This document shows, one piece after another, positions 1-13,778 of a stretch of 64,000 nt of DNA. The first letter of the stretch is position 1; every line of letters begins with the position of its first letter. Made by a program: the position numbers and the translations under genes. The notes beneath the pieces are model-generated. The model was not told the origin of the DNA, did not search any database, and saw only the letters and a list, made by a program, of their open reading frames with translations. Origin of the DNA: Penicillium oxalicum (Eukaryota > Ascomycota > Eurotiomycetes > Eurotiales > Aspergillaceae); contig NC_064652.1 in the NCBI RefSeq assembly GCF_001723175.1, positions 2,108,001 through 2,172,000 of the forward strand. Reading direction: 5' to 3'.

Positions 1-166
1 CCCTGAATGACCTCAGGAAGTTACTCCAAACTCAGGGTCAGCGCCAACCACAACTGTCAAGGATGTCCCCTAATTAGGACAAGTCTTCGGGAATGGTAAT
101 TCCAGGTTCTGAAATGACTACATACCCACGGTATACAAAAATTTAACATCAATTTACACGCTGGGT

Positions 167-180
167 CTCAGGTACCTGAG
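167..180. repeat. 14-bp perfect palindrome centred on GGTACC
   Basis: CTCAGGTACCTGAG reads the same on both strands. Related GGTACC-centred words recur in the gene-poor stretches at about 3304-3316, 3355-3361 and 39335-39345. Function unknown. Confidence 0.5.
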
Positions 181-2558
181 AAGGTAGTCCTTCTGTATCT
201 CATTGCCCAATAATACCCTGCAAACCGCATTTAAAAAAAGGTAGCATTGACAGAGCAGTCTTGGATCAAGTGTCAGTAGCACTGGAGAAAATGGCAGGAT
301 GGACTTGGCTCTCACGCTGAAGAGCAACCAACAGCGCCCAGACATCACCCAATTTCTTTCAAGGGGACACACAACGGCAGACTTATTCGTGATCATAAAT
401 TGACCTGCATCAGTGCGTGAGGGTATGATAGGTGGATGGCTCTCTTAGACACGGAGGACCGATTACTCCTCCCCCCACCGCCGACCTCGGAAGTCATCTC
501 CCATTCGCATGCTCGACTTGCATGCCGTTTCTTCCTCCGCAGATGACGAGGGCGACCAAAGATGACCTACACGGGCTCGTTGAAGCTGCTTGAAGGCTGA
601 CTCACTTCTCTGCAAAATCCAGCGGCTATGGTTATCATGTATGCGTCCCCCAGGAGGTTCCAATCTTAGCTGGTGTGAGAAGCAGGCTGTAAACCCCGGC
701 AAGAAATGCCCTCCCGAATCCAGGTGATCAATTACAACAACATCAGCTGAAGAGAGTAGAGGGGATCAATTCCCGGCCGAGGAAAAGGGCAACCGCGAGG
801 CAAGATGAGCATGTCAACATCAAAGCGTCTGCAGCAGTCGATCAGAGCACCTTGTCACAAGTTCGTAGCGACAATCGATCGCTGCTGTGGTCTCACTACA
901 ATTATCACATGCGTGGCAATCAACCCTGCATTTTTGGTTCCAGGCATTGAGCATCCATGAGGCTAACCTGGGTCTAGGACGCAGGATAAACGCGGCTACA
1001 TGGAGAGTGTAGAGATGGTGTATAAACGTCACATCTTACCTCGTGGTGGCTTGTGTCGATAGTATTCAAAGAGGACTAAAAACAACCAGTTTGGAATACC
1101 AAGATGGATAGTTTCTGGGAAAAGAAAAGGAAATTGACCGGATTTGGGGCCAAACTATGTGGGCATGATGGTCAAAACTACCTAGGGAAGTGCATCGAAG
1201 CCCAGGGCACAGCTCTGACGCAGATGACCGACTATTGATCAATGTCATTCCTACCCTAGGTGCCCCAGCGACATATCTTGCAGAATGCGCCCACATAAGA
1301 ACTGGCGACAGCAGCGACAATGCACCAGACATAAATTACGCATCAAATGAGAATGTGATCCCGCACTTGTAAAACTCACTCCCAAACGCCTGGATCTAGA
1401 TTTTTTTTTTTCCTTTTTCCCATTACGCAACCATACTCGATATTGTAGCAGTAATGTAGTAGCGGGACGTGGCTTGGAGGACAGCCCGATAGGGAGTCGC
1501 CGGGTTTACGGAAGGGGACAATGACAAGAAGTCCTGAAGACCTTCGTTAATTGTTCTAGGGAATTTGCTTTGGAGTGCAGCATCGAGTCGAATTACAGCT
1601 TCTAGGACGACCTCGGCAGGAGGGTCGCATGCAAATACAAAAGCGGCCGCGATGCGTTGGCGGTGACTGAGCGTAAGCACCCACCTCTCATCCTGCATAA
1701 ATGGACGGACAAGGGAGATGGGTACTCTGGCAATTTCAAAGTCGCTTAGTGTATTTCCTAAGGACCGGGGGACACAGATTGATTAAATGTGCTTGTCCGC
1801 CGCTTCTATGTTACCGTCCTCGGGCCATGAGAGAGAGCCATGATGCATGCAAGTAAATCCTTCTGGCCGATGTACACAGTTTTACGCTGTGTACGGCGAC
1901 TGTATGTTGGCTCGCAGATGATAACAGCCTGGAGGGGACGGGCAATCTCTTCAATTGATTACAAAACCGCTCAGCTGCATGCAGGCAGACCAAAATGGTT
2001 CAAAGGAGATTTGAAGGTATCCATGTGTAATTTAGACAGTAGACACCAGACACGTCTTGAATGGAAAAAGGTCACATTATCACTTGCGCATCGCATACTC
2101 TTGGCTTTGGCGAGTGCGCTGCCGCAACCGGGCTTGCTGATGATCTTGTTGACTACCATCGGGGGGAAGGGGCCCATTCGTAGCCATGCGACCGTATGAA
2201 AGCTGTGATCTGTTACTGTTGCTCGGCATAAATGATAGAGCAAATGAACATCTTTCTTCTTAATTGCATTCCCACCGGATCCCCCTGTCGCCGTCGGCGT
2301 CATTATTATCGTCACCATCGATCATCAACAGACACTGACTCGACTTGATTGTCCCGGCCAATTAATTGTGCCGGCGCAAAGGGCAGTGCTGGATGTCGAT
2401 GAAGGATCGATGCGTGCTCCGGTGTGTCATGAAACTCGGTCCATGTAATACTGCAAATTTTGGACGCCTTCTCGCAGGCGATCGCCTCAGTGTTGACGGA
2501 GGGTCAGATGGTGTAGATCTGGGAGGCGAAAAGGGGGAAAGCCGCCGAAGGACTGAAA

Positions 2559-2578
2559 CCCCCCCCCCCCCCCCCCCC
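2559..2578 (+). repeat. C20 homopolymer tract
   Basis: Twenty consecutive C in the gene-free region. One of five C/G runs of 19 bp or more in the window. Confidence 0.95.
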
Positions 2579-5500
2579 ATTTAGCATTACCGCAAATGTG
2601 TGTTCATCGTCAAATCGAGAGGTGGAGATAGTCGTCATGAAGCGGACGGGAAGACCGAGTGCTCGAGGCAAAGTGGACTCCGGCGAGTAAAGTGGCACCC
2701 ATGGCTCTGTTAGACATGGCTGGAGGGTTAGCAATTGGCACAGGTCCGGTTCCAAGTTGAACACCCAAGCGAGGCTTGGACTTGTCTCGCGTTCCAAATC
2801 GAAGGGGCGACGCAATCAGGAGCTCAGGAGCTCGGGAGTCAGCACTGCTGACTCGCAGTAACCGGGAGATCAGCAGGATGGCAGTGATGACTTCCAACTC
2901 GTTACAAAACATGAATGTTGAAATTGATGGGACACCATTAATTGACCTTGCCGTATTTAGCTGGCCTCGGGGAGGGCATTGGCGGTAGGTTGATCCTGCG
3001 GGCCACCGTCTGTGACTTTGTATACATGCATTCATTAGATGTCAGGAGTTGCACACCCCTGCGGGTTGACCTGGCCACCTTGATCTAGCTCGACGGACAA
3101 ATTGGTATTTTAAGCCGTGGGGAGTGAGGGGTGAGGAGTGTGCGTGAATCATGGAAACCTAAGCGCGTATCAATTTTCGAACATCACGGAATAGCGGACG
3201 AGCATACGGGAGTAGTGGCATCTATAGTTCTAGCTTCTGGGCTCACCATGCGTGTCAGTCGTAGCTCGACATTTGCAACCACGGCATAAGGACACATGAT
3301 GTAGTACCTGGTACCTGTAAGTGATATTACCTAATATCTGGATTCGGTAGGAGAGGTACCTTTAGTAGTAAGTACTCCATAACTAAATGGTTTCTCTCGG
3401 AAGAAGTCATAGAGGCGCACCCGAGAAAAGATCCATGTATTTCTCATGTCTGGTACCTAGTGCAGGCATATCCCCTAGTCACCGTCTCTTCATTGTCCAA
3501 GCGACCACGTTCAGGCGCAAACTCGGGGCAGAGAATTTAACTAACATATTACCTACCCGAAAAGGCTCTTGGCAGGTGACGGAAGCTTTTTTGAATCACT
3601 TCCAGCAGAACGTAGGGGATTGCGTACCTACAGGCACCTATAGGTACGTGATGTATAGTGGGATGCAGTGGTGAGTTGATAACTCTACTCAACATCCTAA
3701 GTTGTAGACTGACCAGCTAGAACAGCCTGTCCGATCATGAGTACGTAAGGCCTAGGCACAATTCTGTCAATTTTGTAGGCGTTAAGTACCTACTGGATAT
3801 ATCAACCTACTATTCCATCTGGCGCGCCAGAACAACGCGAGTCGCCTTCCCAGTACATTTATACACAGTAATGTATATAGTGATGCAGCATGTACTAAGT
3901 ACGAGATGGTCTTGACTGACCCCCGAGTGAGTCGGTACTATGAAAATTTATTGCCATGATCAGCCATGGGAGATGGCGCGCAACTGGCCATATGGGGAGT
4001 TTACATTGTCGTCTGTGCAGAAGCATTAAATTACAATACAAAGTTCTTCGAAAGTGCCTACTAGGAAGTGGATGACCAGCCCCGTTGTTTTGCTGCCGAC
4101 CTCGGGTACTCGAGCTACAGATTCTGTAGCACGTACCGCCGTCCATTTTTCGCAGCCACTCTCTGCTCTCTGTCGGCTTCATTCAATAATATAAGTAGAT
4201 GGGTCTGAGTGCATTACGAACTGATTATTCTGTGACTCCTGCAGTACATTATAGCGTTTACTTACAGTGATTTGCACGTATGAACGCACTCAGCAAAAAC
4301 ACAGGACACAACTTCATATGTAGCTTGCACGTGAGGACATGCTTTGTCCAGATAAATTGAAACGACCGAATGTGAGATCCTCGGTTGCCTTGGAGCATGA
4401 CTCAATCCGACTGTGCCGCGAACGCCCAGCCCACCTAGGCTGAGGATTGTGGAATACAGCAAAGGCGCCGGGTTGGGTGAGACTCTGCTGATCTTGCCGG
4501 TCGGAAGACGACTCCACGGAGTAATAATGGGTATCGTCCAGGGTATGGTACCAGATTGTAGCAGTTACTCCGAGTCTGCACTGTACAAAAATAGAGAGAG
4601 GCGTGGCAAAACAAAACGGAGGAGCAACCCCAAATTTGGTGTAGTTTACAGCCTCAGACTGGCAAAACATGCCGTCTGAGTTCCACACTACCGGACAAGC
4701 CTGCTCGTTACATAGATCATTGACCTACAGGAGGACCGCGGAGATACAGAGAGGGTCGAAGACACGCTCAACGGTGTTGAAACCGCTCGAGTGGCGCTAT
4801 TTGGTGTGGTAGCCGAGTGTCCACCGAGACTTGCAGTCTGTTTTCGTCCTCCGATAATCAAATCCCAAGCCGCATTTTCGTTCTGGAGTAACGATGCACG
4901 TCGTCACGTCGAAAACTTGATTACGTGAAATCCTGTATCATTGACAGATCTACTACTGGGTACCCGAGACCCTACTCGAGATCACCGTACGTACAGTACA
5001 AAAATCTCTTGGTTGGCTTTCGTTCCAAAAAAGCATCTTTGAATCAATGCTGGAAGGTGTATTTTGAGGTCATTGCATCATGAAAGACGGTCGGTCAATG
5101 TACAGTCACTTCCACTCTCCACCTACACATCCGAGGGTTAATTTCTAGTTTCTACCGTGTACGAACGAAATGAGACAGGAGCGCCATGCATATTGGTCCC
5201 GTCCCTCCCGAGGCTGGAGATTAGTCTCCATCAGGCATGAAATTGCATCCGTCGACCTGCGACCTCACGGTGTGCTACTAACCAGTGGCAAGGAGCAAAA
5301 TTCCTGTCGTGCATAGTCTTACTAGTCATACGCGATCGGCACTAAAAAGCGCGAGGCCAAGACGCGACCGCGTCAGTGGTACGATAGCCTCCGGAGTCCA
5401 AGTCCCGCAAGTTGGCTACCTTTGGAACGGACGACTGGACCTCTATTACATTGCCAAATCGGGCTTAGATCTGAACCAGGAAATGAAAGTAAAGTGGTGG

Positions 5501-8500
5501 TATGTAAGAGGGCAGACCTACCCAAAAAAAAAAAAAAACCTCTTGATTGTGAGTTAATGCCAAGTTGCTACTTCGGGAAGTCTATGAGGAGTAGAGGGAC
5601 TCGGGAGGATCCATATCGCATACTCGATTTTGTCTTGGTTGCAAGGATCGGAAGCAGCGTTGGTGTGGCAGCTGACCAAATGAGGAGGTCGGGATCGTAT
5701 AGTCTAGATCCATATACAATAAAAACAGTCAAAGGATACTACCCAAGATGTGCAGCTACCTCGCTTATTGTAGGAGGTTGAATACTAGTCGTGGCATTGA
5801 ATGAAAATATATGGCTTGACTACCTGATCCACAAGCTTTGCTTAATACACAATGTGGAGGATCATGTGCTGAACAAAAGACAGAATAATCAATCAATGGT
5901 AAGCAACTTTGGGCACAGGGACGGTCCTCGACCACAAACTAGTGGTCAACTCTATCAGGAATGATTAGTTGAAGAGTCGTCGAAAGCTTCCGGACATGTG
6001 AATTTATTTTGCGCCATGCCATCAATCTGATGGAGGGATGGTATGGGCGGGAGAAAAAAGAAAAGCACGGAATATGTCTGATTCGGCTGAAGTCAGATAC
6101 TGTTAATTCCAATTAAACCATGCCCAAGATGGTGGAGTGGCCACCCTAGCAACGTCTGGTATGTTCTTGATGTTATGTGGAAGAGCAGGGCGCGGTCCTC
6201 AGAGATGCGAGGATTCGCCGGCTGGTTCGATTCCGGATCACTGAACCTATGCTCATGGCCACGGCACAGAGGAGTCTTGTTCGGTGGGCCTCTGGCTTCA
6301 ATCTTGCTCTGCCGTACCTTCCATGGACGAAGGTCAAAGACATGAAATTCATGTTGTAGTAATGTATTGCGAATCGGCTCAGGCTGTACTTGATGAACAA
6401 TTTACACGATATGTACCTGCCCCGCGCAACAAAGTGTGCCTGAAAACCTAACCTAAGTTCAACACCCTCAACAATTTACAAGACAAAGCAAGAGAGGACA
6501 GTAGATGGATCCATAAACTTTGCTCCATTCCATCACTGAGGAGACCAGAATGAGATATGTAAACCCCGTTGAGGAGAACAAAGCACGAAAGCGACCTGTG
6601 CCGTCTGGCTTGGCCGCTGACCCCGTGTCCCGAGAGACTGGACCGGATGTTTCGTATCAGATCATATCAGCCTTCAACCTAGTCATTTCAAGGCTGAAGT
6701 TTACTGTCATTCGTACTTGGCTGCTGACTTTCTGCCCGTCTGGGCTCGGACGATATTAGAGCAGATAGCAAGGAGAGGAGAGGGGGGGGGGGTTCTTATT
6801 TCTGCAAAGGAAACGTGCATACAGATGTACATGTGTACCTAGAAGGACTCTCGGACGCTTGAAGATCAAAGGCAACATGCTCCTCTCCATTATGCTTTGG
6901 AAGACAAGGATGATAACATGCTTGCCATCTCGTCCCTTGGTCTTGTGTGACCAGCTCTGAGATCAGCATACTGGATCAATCGTTAGACTTTGAACGTGCA
7001 GGTTCACGCCGCGGTCGGGATGTTGCCCGGCTAGAAATTTGGATATTGATGAATTTCGATGGTGCATGATTACGCCAATGGAATCCTGATGGGGAGAGAT
7101 GGGTACCAAACCGGAAAAACGATTGATAACCGGACAGGGAAGAATGGTACTTTATCTCGATATCCATAAGCTAAGCACCAGAAAGTTTGTTCAAATGGTA
7201 GTATTGACCATCGTGGGAAAGTAACAGCTCTGTGTGTTGGCATATGGTTGTTGGTTCGTTGGCTAGTCGTACAAGGAGTGTACGATACACTTAGTATCTT
7301 GGCCTCATACAACTACGATATATGAGTAGCTACTTAGTTGCCGGGATAACGTGATTCCCACTGTGAATGGATGTTCTTGGTCTCGAACAGATACCACGAA
7401 ATCGGTGCCACCAGCAGTGAACGGGATCGGAAACCATTGGGAGCAGGTAGAAGTTGGAAAAACCCGGAAATCCATTCACGGCGAGGCCAAGATCGAACCT
7501 TGCCAGCTCGCTTTCCAGCGCTGCAACGGGAAAAGGGACGATCCCCTCGGAAAGCCTGCCCTTTTGGCAGCCCATGAGATCACGATCTACCCATCTTTTT
7601 GTGGTTGATAAACTCTTCGATTTTCTCCATTCAGTCTTTGAATGTCTCACGACGAATCCCATGTCTCGGTCTCTATTGGGGGGAATCAGCACAAAACACA
7701 AGGAACATTTGCCCCTGGTGGGAGATGTCTTGGGAACAAACCCATTTGGAGGGGCCCTAACTCCAAGCCGACGGTATCGTCGCGGGGCGGCGATGGCCTC
7801 CAGCATACAAATGGGGCCAGAAAGATGGGTCGCGGTTCAATTCACGGGTCACAACCCGTGATGACTGGGATGGGGATGGGGAGGGGGCGTGCCTCTCGTG
7901 CGTGATACGGAGAAAGGCAAAGACGAGATGGATGGGGAGACCGAAGCAGACAGGCTCACATTACACTGACAGAGACAAAGCCACGACCAAGTCGAACGCG
8001 TCGGATTCTCCAGTCATTCTGCCAATGGTTCCCCGATGCATCACAGTGTGTAAACTGTGGAGATGCAAGGCGTTGTGGATCCTTCGAGTTTTCTTCCTTC
8101 CAGTAGGTACTGTAGGTACAAAAGTATGTAGGAATTCGAAGGACTCGAGTATTGGACATTGTACAAGTATAGCTGGATAACTTTGGATGCATTTCAGATG
8201 TTGCCGAATCAGGTCCGAGTCTTCTAAGCCACCAAGAATGGACTATTGGAGAAGGGCCAGACCGTTAGGTATAGATTTGTACCGACCCTATGCTTCGGCG
8301 CGCCCAGCCTGGAGGGCCAGCGCCAAAAGGTTGGTTGTTTGTCCCCTCGCCGCGGGTCGCCGCCAATTTTCTTTTCCCTTTTTTGTTGGCTCCTGTTGTT
8401 ATTTCCTACGTTTTACGTTTTCTCGTTTCGTTTTTCTTTTTTGCCTCGTTTGATTTTGGATTTCTGACCTGGAAGGACCGGGGGGTGGAAGGGAGCTCTT

Positions 8501-9456
8501 GATTGGAGCTGCAGCGCCTTGGAAGCGTGGCAACGAATCAGCAAGCCCCATTTGCCCACCGACGGTGCACTTGCCCGACGGGGGATGTGATTGGTGACGA
8601 TGAGTGATCGGAACTTGATTCGCTGGGAGAGAATTGGGCAAAGGGCCACTGAAATTTTACTGTGGGGCTTCCGTAGCGGTACCACCAATCTCCGGGTGTG
8701 TGTCAGGTGATAGGCAGACAGGACACGACCAACGGACGGACTTTGACCAGCTCGAATGCCAACTACTGTAAGTGTACAGTACGTATGTACTGGAGCTCTA
8801 ATTGCCGACTGCAGGTTTCGCTTGGTCATTTGTTGAAAATTCTCGACTCCAAACTTACACATGGAATGACCGACCCAGGTCACCCATCACCACAAGGATG
8901 AGACTCGGTCGCCAGGGTTGCAGATGAAATTATACTGTGCCGCCTGTTTCTCACGCGCACGCTCCGCATTCACCAAACACTAAAGGCGTGTCCTGTACGC
9001 TGGACCGCGTAGAATGAAGCAATTGTATGGCACGGCAGTCAGCCACTCCAGCCGGCTCCATGGGCGTCAAGTGTACAAACGTACTCTTTTACGACAAAAG
9101 TGTCCAATACAAGTACCCATTTGCAGATGAATATCAGCAGCCAGAAGATGTGTTTCACGTCCCTTACTCCGTGTGACCAATATCATCTCCCCATCCCCAA
9201 TCTGCAAAATGGGACTCCATGCAACCGGACCTCATTCTTTTGCTTGCGGATCCCAATGAGAATTATCCTCCGAAGAGTCCGACTTCCAACTCCATCCCTG
9301 GTGGCTTGGCTTCACCCAGACACGCGAATTAGGAACTCGATCCCATTCAGCTTCCGAAGATCGCATATGCCACAGCCGGCCAGAATCATGAACACATGCC
9401 TACTGGGCCAGGGTTGACCGTTGTCAATGCCCATGTTGATGTCCATGTCTTTCGCC

Positions 9457-9479
9457 GGGGGGGGGGGGGGGGGGGGGGG
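9457..9479 (+). repeat. G23 homopolymer tract
   Basis: Twenty-three consecutive G in the gene-free region. It could form a G-quadruplex and is prone to length error in sequencing. Confidence 0.95.
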
Positions 9480-11319
9480 CGCCTACATACAGTATTGACT
9501 AGTCGACTCGGGTGATCCAATTCTCTCAAGGCCCTCACAGAAGTTGAGTTGGCTTCCATGAGGTGAAATGTACCTGGCTTGTGGAAGTAGACTACATCAG
9601 TCCTGCGCCCTAGAGCAACTGGTTGCAGTGGTCTCTGGAACTGTTGGGCCATCTGTCCTCCAACTTGCTTCTTGCACCATGGTTGCTATAAGACTGAAAG
9701 ATCGCACGTAAAAATCGCCAGCCGGGACCCGTATTGATTGGGTGCTGCTCCAACTGCTCAGCACCAGGTCACCTCGCCCTTGAGAGCTCTCCTCCCCGTC
9801 CAGATTAGTCCAAGTGGAAACACCCATGTCCGGGTCAATGCACGACTGCACGGGTCACGAAACATGAACTCTTCAAAAGTTACCATACACAACTCAGCGA
9901 GATGTCACACCCGGCAGTGGTTGAGGACTCGAAGGGCTTCCCAAGGGCCGCGAGGATGGAAAGTGATCAGCCAATACAAAAGCCTACTCAGATGTATCTT
10001 TTGTACACACAGGGGAGGCCCTCAAGCAAGATCGCTCTCAGCGGGTGTCAACCGTCAATCCCTATGCCGCGCGCACACTGCGTAATCCTACCGTTGTCCG
10101 GTCTCATCTCAACTTCCTCTACTCTTCAATCCAGGATCGTCCCACACCCCCTTTGTGTTCCAATTTGGTGCCGCTTCCGAGGGGTGCGGAATGCTGTACA
10201 TTACATACAGGATCACAGTGACCGACCGTACTCTCATGAGGGCCTTTTTCTATTCACGGGCGCCCACTCCACTCCTGGTAGGTTGCTGGCAAAGATCCCA
10301 GATGGCGTTTAGGCTTCACATTACTCCCACGGGGGAAGTACCTTTTTTTTTTTCTTTCTTTCTTTCTTTTCTGTCTCAAAACAAATGAAGGCGCTCCAAG
10401 ATTGCGGTGCCGGCGTTGTTTCACTTCGACATCGCCGAGTAGAGGACCTTTTTGGGAATTGATCGATTCAATACAGCAGTGAGATATCAAAACCATTGTA
10501 CACGTGTAAACTCACGAAATATCGTAGGGCATGACATTGACATTGGCAAGCGTTGCATACTCTCCGGATGGAACATGGCGAACTGTATACTGTCGCAGTC
10601 AAGTCGGATCCTTTACTGTAATTTTGGTGGAGACCGCTTGGCGGAGAGTCCAGCGAAGATCAGTACCATTCTGGGTGCGGCCCAATACTGGACGTGCCCA
10701 CAGAGAGCCTGGTTGTGTCCTTAACACACTGTACGGCTGGAGCTCTGAGTTTTGGACAGAAACTCCCATGGCTGGGCCCCGAGTGCTCAGCACTCTTGAT
10801 CGCCGACTGGTGATCTTTGCCCCGATGACATGCATTTCTTCGAGGCTGGTGGCTCCCGGACTTTCCGCACAATTACTCTTGCTGCAGCTGTGGTCCTGGA
10901 CGGGGTGGATTCGAGGTACAGTGTGTATGTACATTACGTGAGCGCGGTACCGGGCGGGCTTGTCCGCGTGAATCAGCATCAACCTGACAAAGACAGCATG
11001 TAATGTATTGTCAGTGGATCATCCTCGCCCCATGGGCGCTTCAGAATCTCCTGAACGACTGGTATCCGTCCAATACGGAGGACGTCCCAAGCGTTCTCAA
11101 GTACAGTACAGGCAGAAACCAGAGAGGTATGGAGCCGACGAATGCAGCCACGCTGAAAGCCCGACTGATAATTGGATCTGAGATGGGTCCTCTGCAACCT
11201 TTGTCAACCGGTCGACTTACTCTCCGACCGTGACCGTCGTGGACACTTTCGAACCCAGGTCTTGAGTGATGGGGAACCGGTCCTCCGAATCTTTTGACTG
11301 AGTCTGCCAACAGTCGACG

Positions 11320-11510
11320 AATCTTTGACCCCCTTCCCTTTCTTTCTCTCCTTGGTCCACCTTGGGTGCTCCAATTTTTCCATCGATTTGCTTTTCCTTT
11401 CCTCGCCCTTTCCCTCTCATCTTCGCTTTTTTTTTCCTATTTTCTTTTTTTTTCTCCTTCCCACCGTTCCCTTCTCTTCTCCTCGTCTTGATTTCCAATT
11501 TCACGACGCA
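11320..11510 (+). promoter_or_regulatory. CT-rich promoter-like tract
   Basis: A stretch of nearly 200 bp made almost only of C and T on the + strand. Such pyrimidine tracts commonly precede transcription starts in Aspergillus and relatives. Here no gene follows directly, so it may start an untranslated transcript or a very long 5' leader of the cyclin gene 2.3 kb downstream. This is inference from base composition only. Confidence 0.3.
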
Positions 11511-12030
11511 TAGGTAGCCTGCCCCCGCCCTCCTTGCCCGGCAGTTTTCTTGGTTCCGTCCATTGCACATACCGCTGGAGCGGAGAGGTGCAAGTTGAAG
11601 TCTCCGATCCTTTTTTTCCCTCTCATTTTCATTTTCAATTTTCGATTTTTTGGTTCGCCCTCTCATGAGCCACTGAGACAATCGGGTTTTATGGCACACA
11701 AACACACGCACACTACTCTTCCACACCAGCAAGACATTTGCCCCCCTTTCCTAATTCCGTCCCTACCATTATCGAACTCAGTCGGCCCCCCGCCCAGCTC
11801 CGCTTCAGTACAGTGGTCGCTCTCTGGGCCTATGCGTCCGACGCGTCGATGATGGAAAGCTGGGATTCCTAGAACTGTGATCTAACCCTTCTGGGCTCTT
11901 CTTCCTCCACTACCGATGACAGTTGACTCTGACATCAAAGAATAATCATCTTGTCTTCCAAGACGGTCAAGATCGTAGTTCCACCTTTCATAGGATGGTG
12001 AGCCGTATGTGACATCGTGGATTCGGTGAA

Positions 12031-12052
12031 CCCCCCCCCCCCCCCCCCCCCC
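12031..12052 (+). repeat. C22 homopolymer tract
   Basis: Twenty-two consecutive C, followed by a short C-rich tail, about 1.7 kb upstream of the cyclin start. Confidence 0.95.
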
Positions 12053-13778
12053 TCCCCTGTATGTAACGAGTTGATCGGCCCTCCGAGCACACGAGTTGAG
12101 CGTGAGCGGCCAGTCAGTCACTGTGTGTGTACGACCACGCGAAGAATTGAGATCCAGATGCAAAACCAAAGATTCACTCCTCGTTCGGGACTACTGATTC
12201 TTTCACACACTCTCTCTGTGTCTCTCTCTTCCCCCCCCTTTTTTTGTGTGTTTTTTTTTCTTTCTTGGACAGGATCTCCGGTTGCTATGAACCAACACAA
12301 GAGCATCATGACTGCCACCAGGCCATCCGTCCATCAGTCCGTACGGACATACTACATGACATGATGGCACATGGTACATACGTAGGGGATTGCGGTGCTG
12401 TCCATACGGCTGTACTGTAAGTCCGGCGCTGTCCATCCTCGCTCGCCTATGAGAGTTGCGGCAGATGGACCAAAACGGCATCTTCATTCCCCCCTTCCCC
12501 GAACAGGAACGAAATGTAATACGAGCCCAGAGAAAGGACGATCAGCCTTTGGACCTGCGTCCGGATGCCAAAAATGCTGGCCCGTGACTGGCTTCCGTGC
12601 CCTTCTCCGGGCCATCGAACCTGGGTCTTTTCTCATTTTAGTCTAAGCGCAGTATGAGAGCGGACTGGGTCGACGGGATGGAGGATGATGCCTTGACTCC
12701 AGTCGTCGCGCGGTGGACTCCCAACGACGCTGAACGCCATGATTTGTCTCTTTTCTCCTTCATTTTCATCCCCCATTTTCGCCCTTGTCTTTGGCTCTAA
12801 AGGGGGGAAGACCCCCCCCTCCCCAAAAAGAAATCAAGAAAAATCACAAAAAAAGAAATAACTAAACTTCTCGTCCATTCTTCGGATTCATGTTTTTTTT
12901 TTTTTTGGATTTTCAATTTCTTTTCCCCTTCCAGGCCCCCATTTCGGACTTCCCTGCCAGGCTCAGACGGCTGCTCTCACACTCTTCCTCGTTCTCTCTT
13001 CTCCCAGTGAACTCGTTCCATTTTAATGCTTGATCCTCCTCTTTTCGGAAAGCAAAGATTAAACGATCCTCTCCTGCTGTCCCGCCTAGCCGCGAACGTT
13101 CTTTCTGGAGCGATTCCACTTTTCCTCATTTATTTGCTCATTTTTCAATTCCATACTTTTCTTTTCTGGTTTCCCTTTTATTCGGAATTTTTTTTTTGGC
13201 TTCGAGCGTGCCATACTTCTTGAATGGATGGTTCCATTTCGAGGCAGATGAAGCCCACTCACTCTGTATAGAGCGGTTTACGGTCAATAATTCCAAACAC
13301 ATATCGATTGACTTCCCCCTCCTAGACGTATCGCATCAGTCGTGCCTCTCTTATAATACTCAGTTGCTCCCCACATAGATTTGAATCATCATCACCTCAG
13401 TCAAAGACTGTCGCCTCAATCCATTTGTCGATATTCATCCTCGTGGAGCAATCTTGACAGCCTCACCTCACTTTAGGAAGGCACACCCACTCTATCGCAA
13501 CGAGCTCGACGCAGCGGTGCCTATTGTCGCTTGGTCGCCTGCCTACTGCCTATTGACTACCAAATTGAGTCGTCCAGCCTGACGCAAGCAACGATGCCTA
13601 TTTGAACGACTGAATTATCAGTCTCGATCCCGCTCTTGTTTGCCTCCATCGATCCTGCCTGCACCTCTTCCAGCCGGTGATTTCCATCTTTTTTTTTTGA
13701 AAGCGCCTGTCTCGCGGTCCGATAGACCCCATCCATGTGTCGACCTTCTGCTTCTCAATCTCTCTCACCACTTTCCTC

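Larger units (their letters stand above)
1..13778. other. Long gene-free region upstream of the cyclin gene
   Basis: No reading frame here is long, has a recognisable domain, or can be extended through plausible introns; all are under about 175 codons and overlap others on both strands. The stretch contains C/G homopolymers (2559-2578, 6782-6792, 9457-9479, 12031-12052), an A/T-rich 3.3-5.0 kb part with several GGTACC-centred palindromes, and strongly pyrimidine-rich stretches around 8365-8455, 11320-11510 and 13130-13200. The latter resemble Aspergillus promoter/5'-leader tracts. It could hold long non-coding transcripts, the remote promoter of the cyclin gene, or old decayed sequence. None of these can be decided from sequence alone. 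Confidence 0.6.

Noticed and set aside
6180..6260. tRNA-like GGTTCGATTCC box
   Set aside because: The flanks do not form a proper T stem, and no A box or acceptor stem of the right spacing is present.
7330..7905. Overlapping frames on both strands around 7.3-7.9 kb
   Set aside because: Five frames overlap in the same stretch with none showing a domain or coding bias; consistent with chance openness in GC-rich DNA.
11217..11732. Minus-strand frame of 171 codons rich in Lys/Arg/Glu
   Set aside because: It is the complement of the CT-rich tract; the composition comes from the purine strand, not from a protein family.
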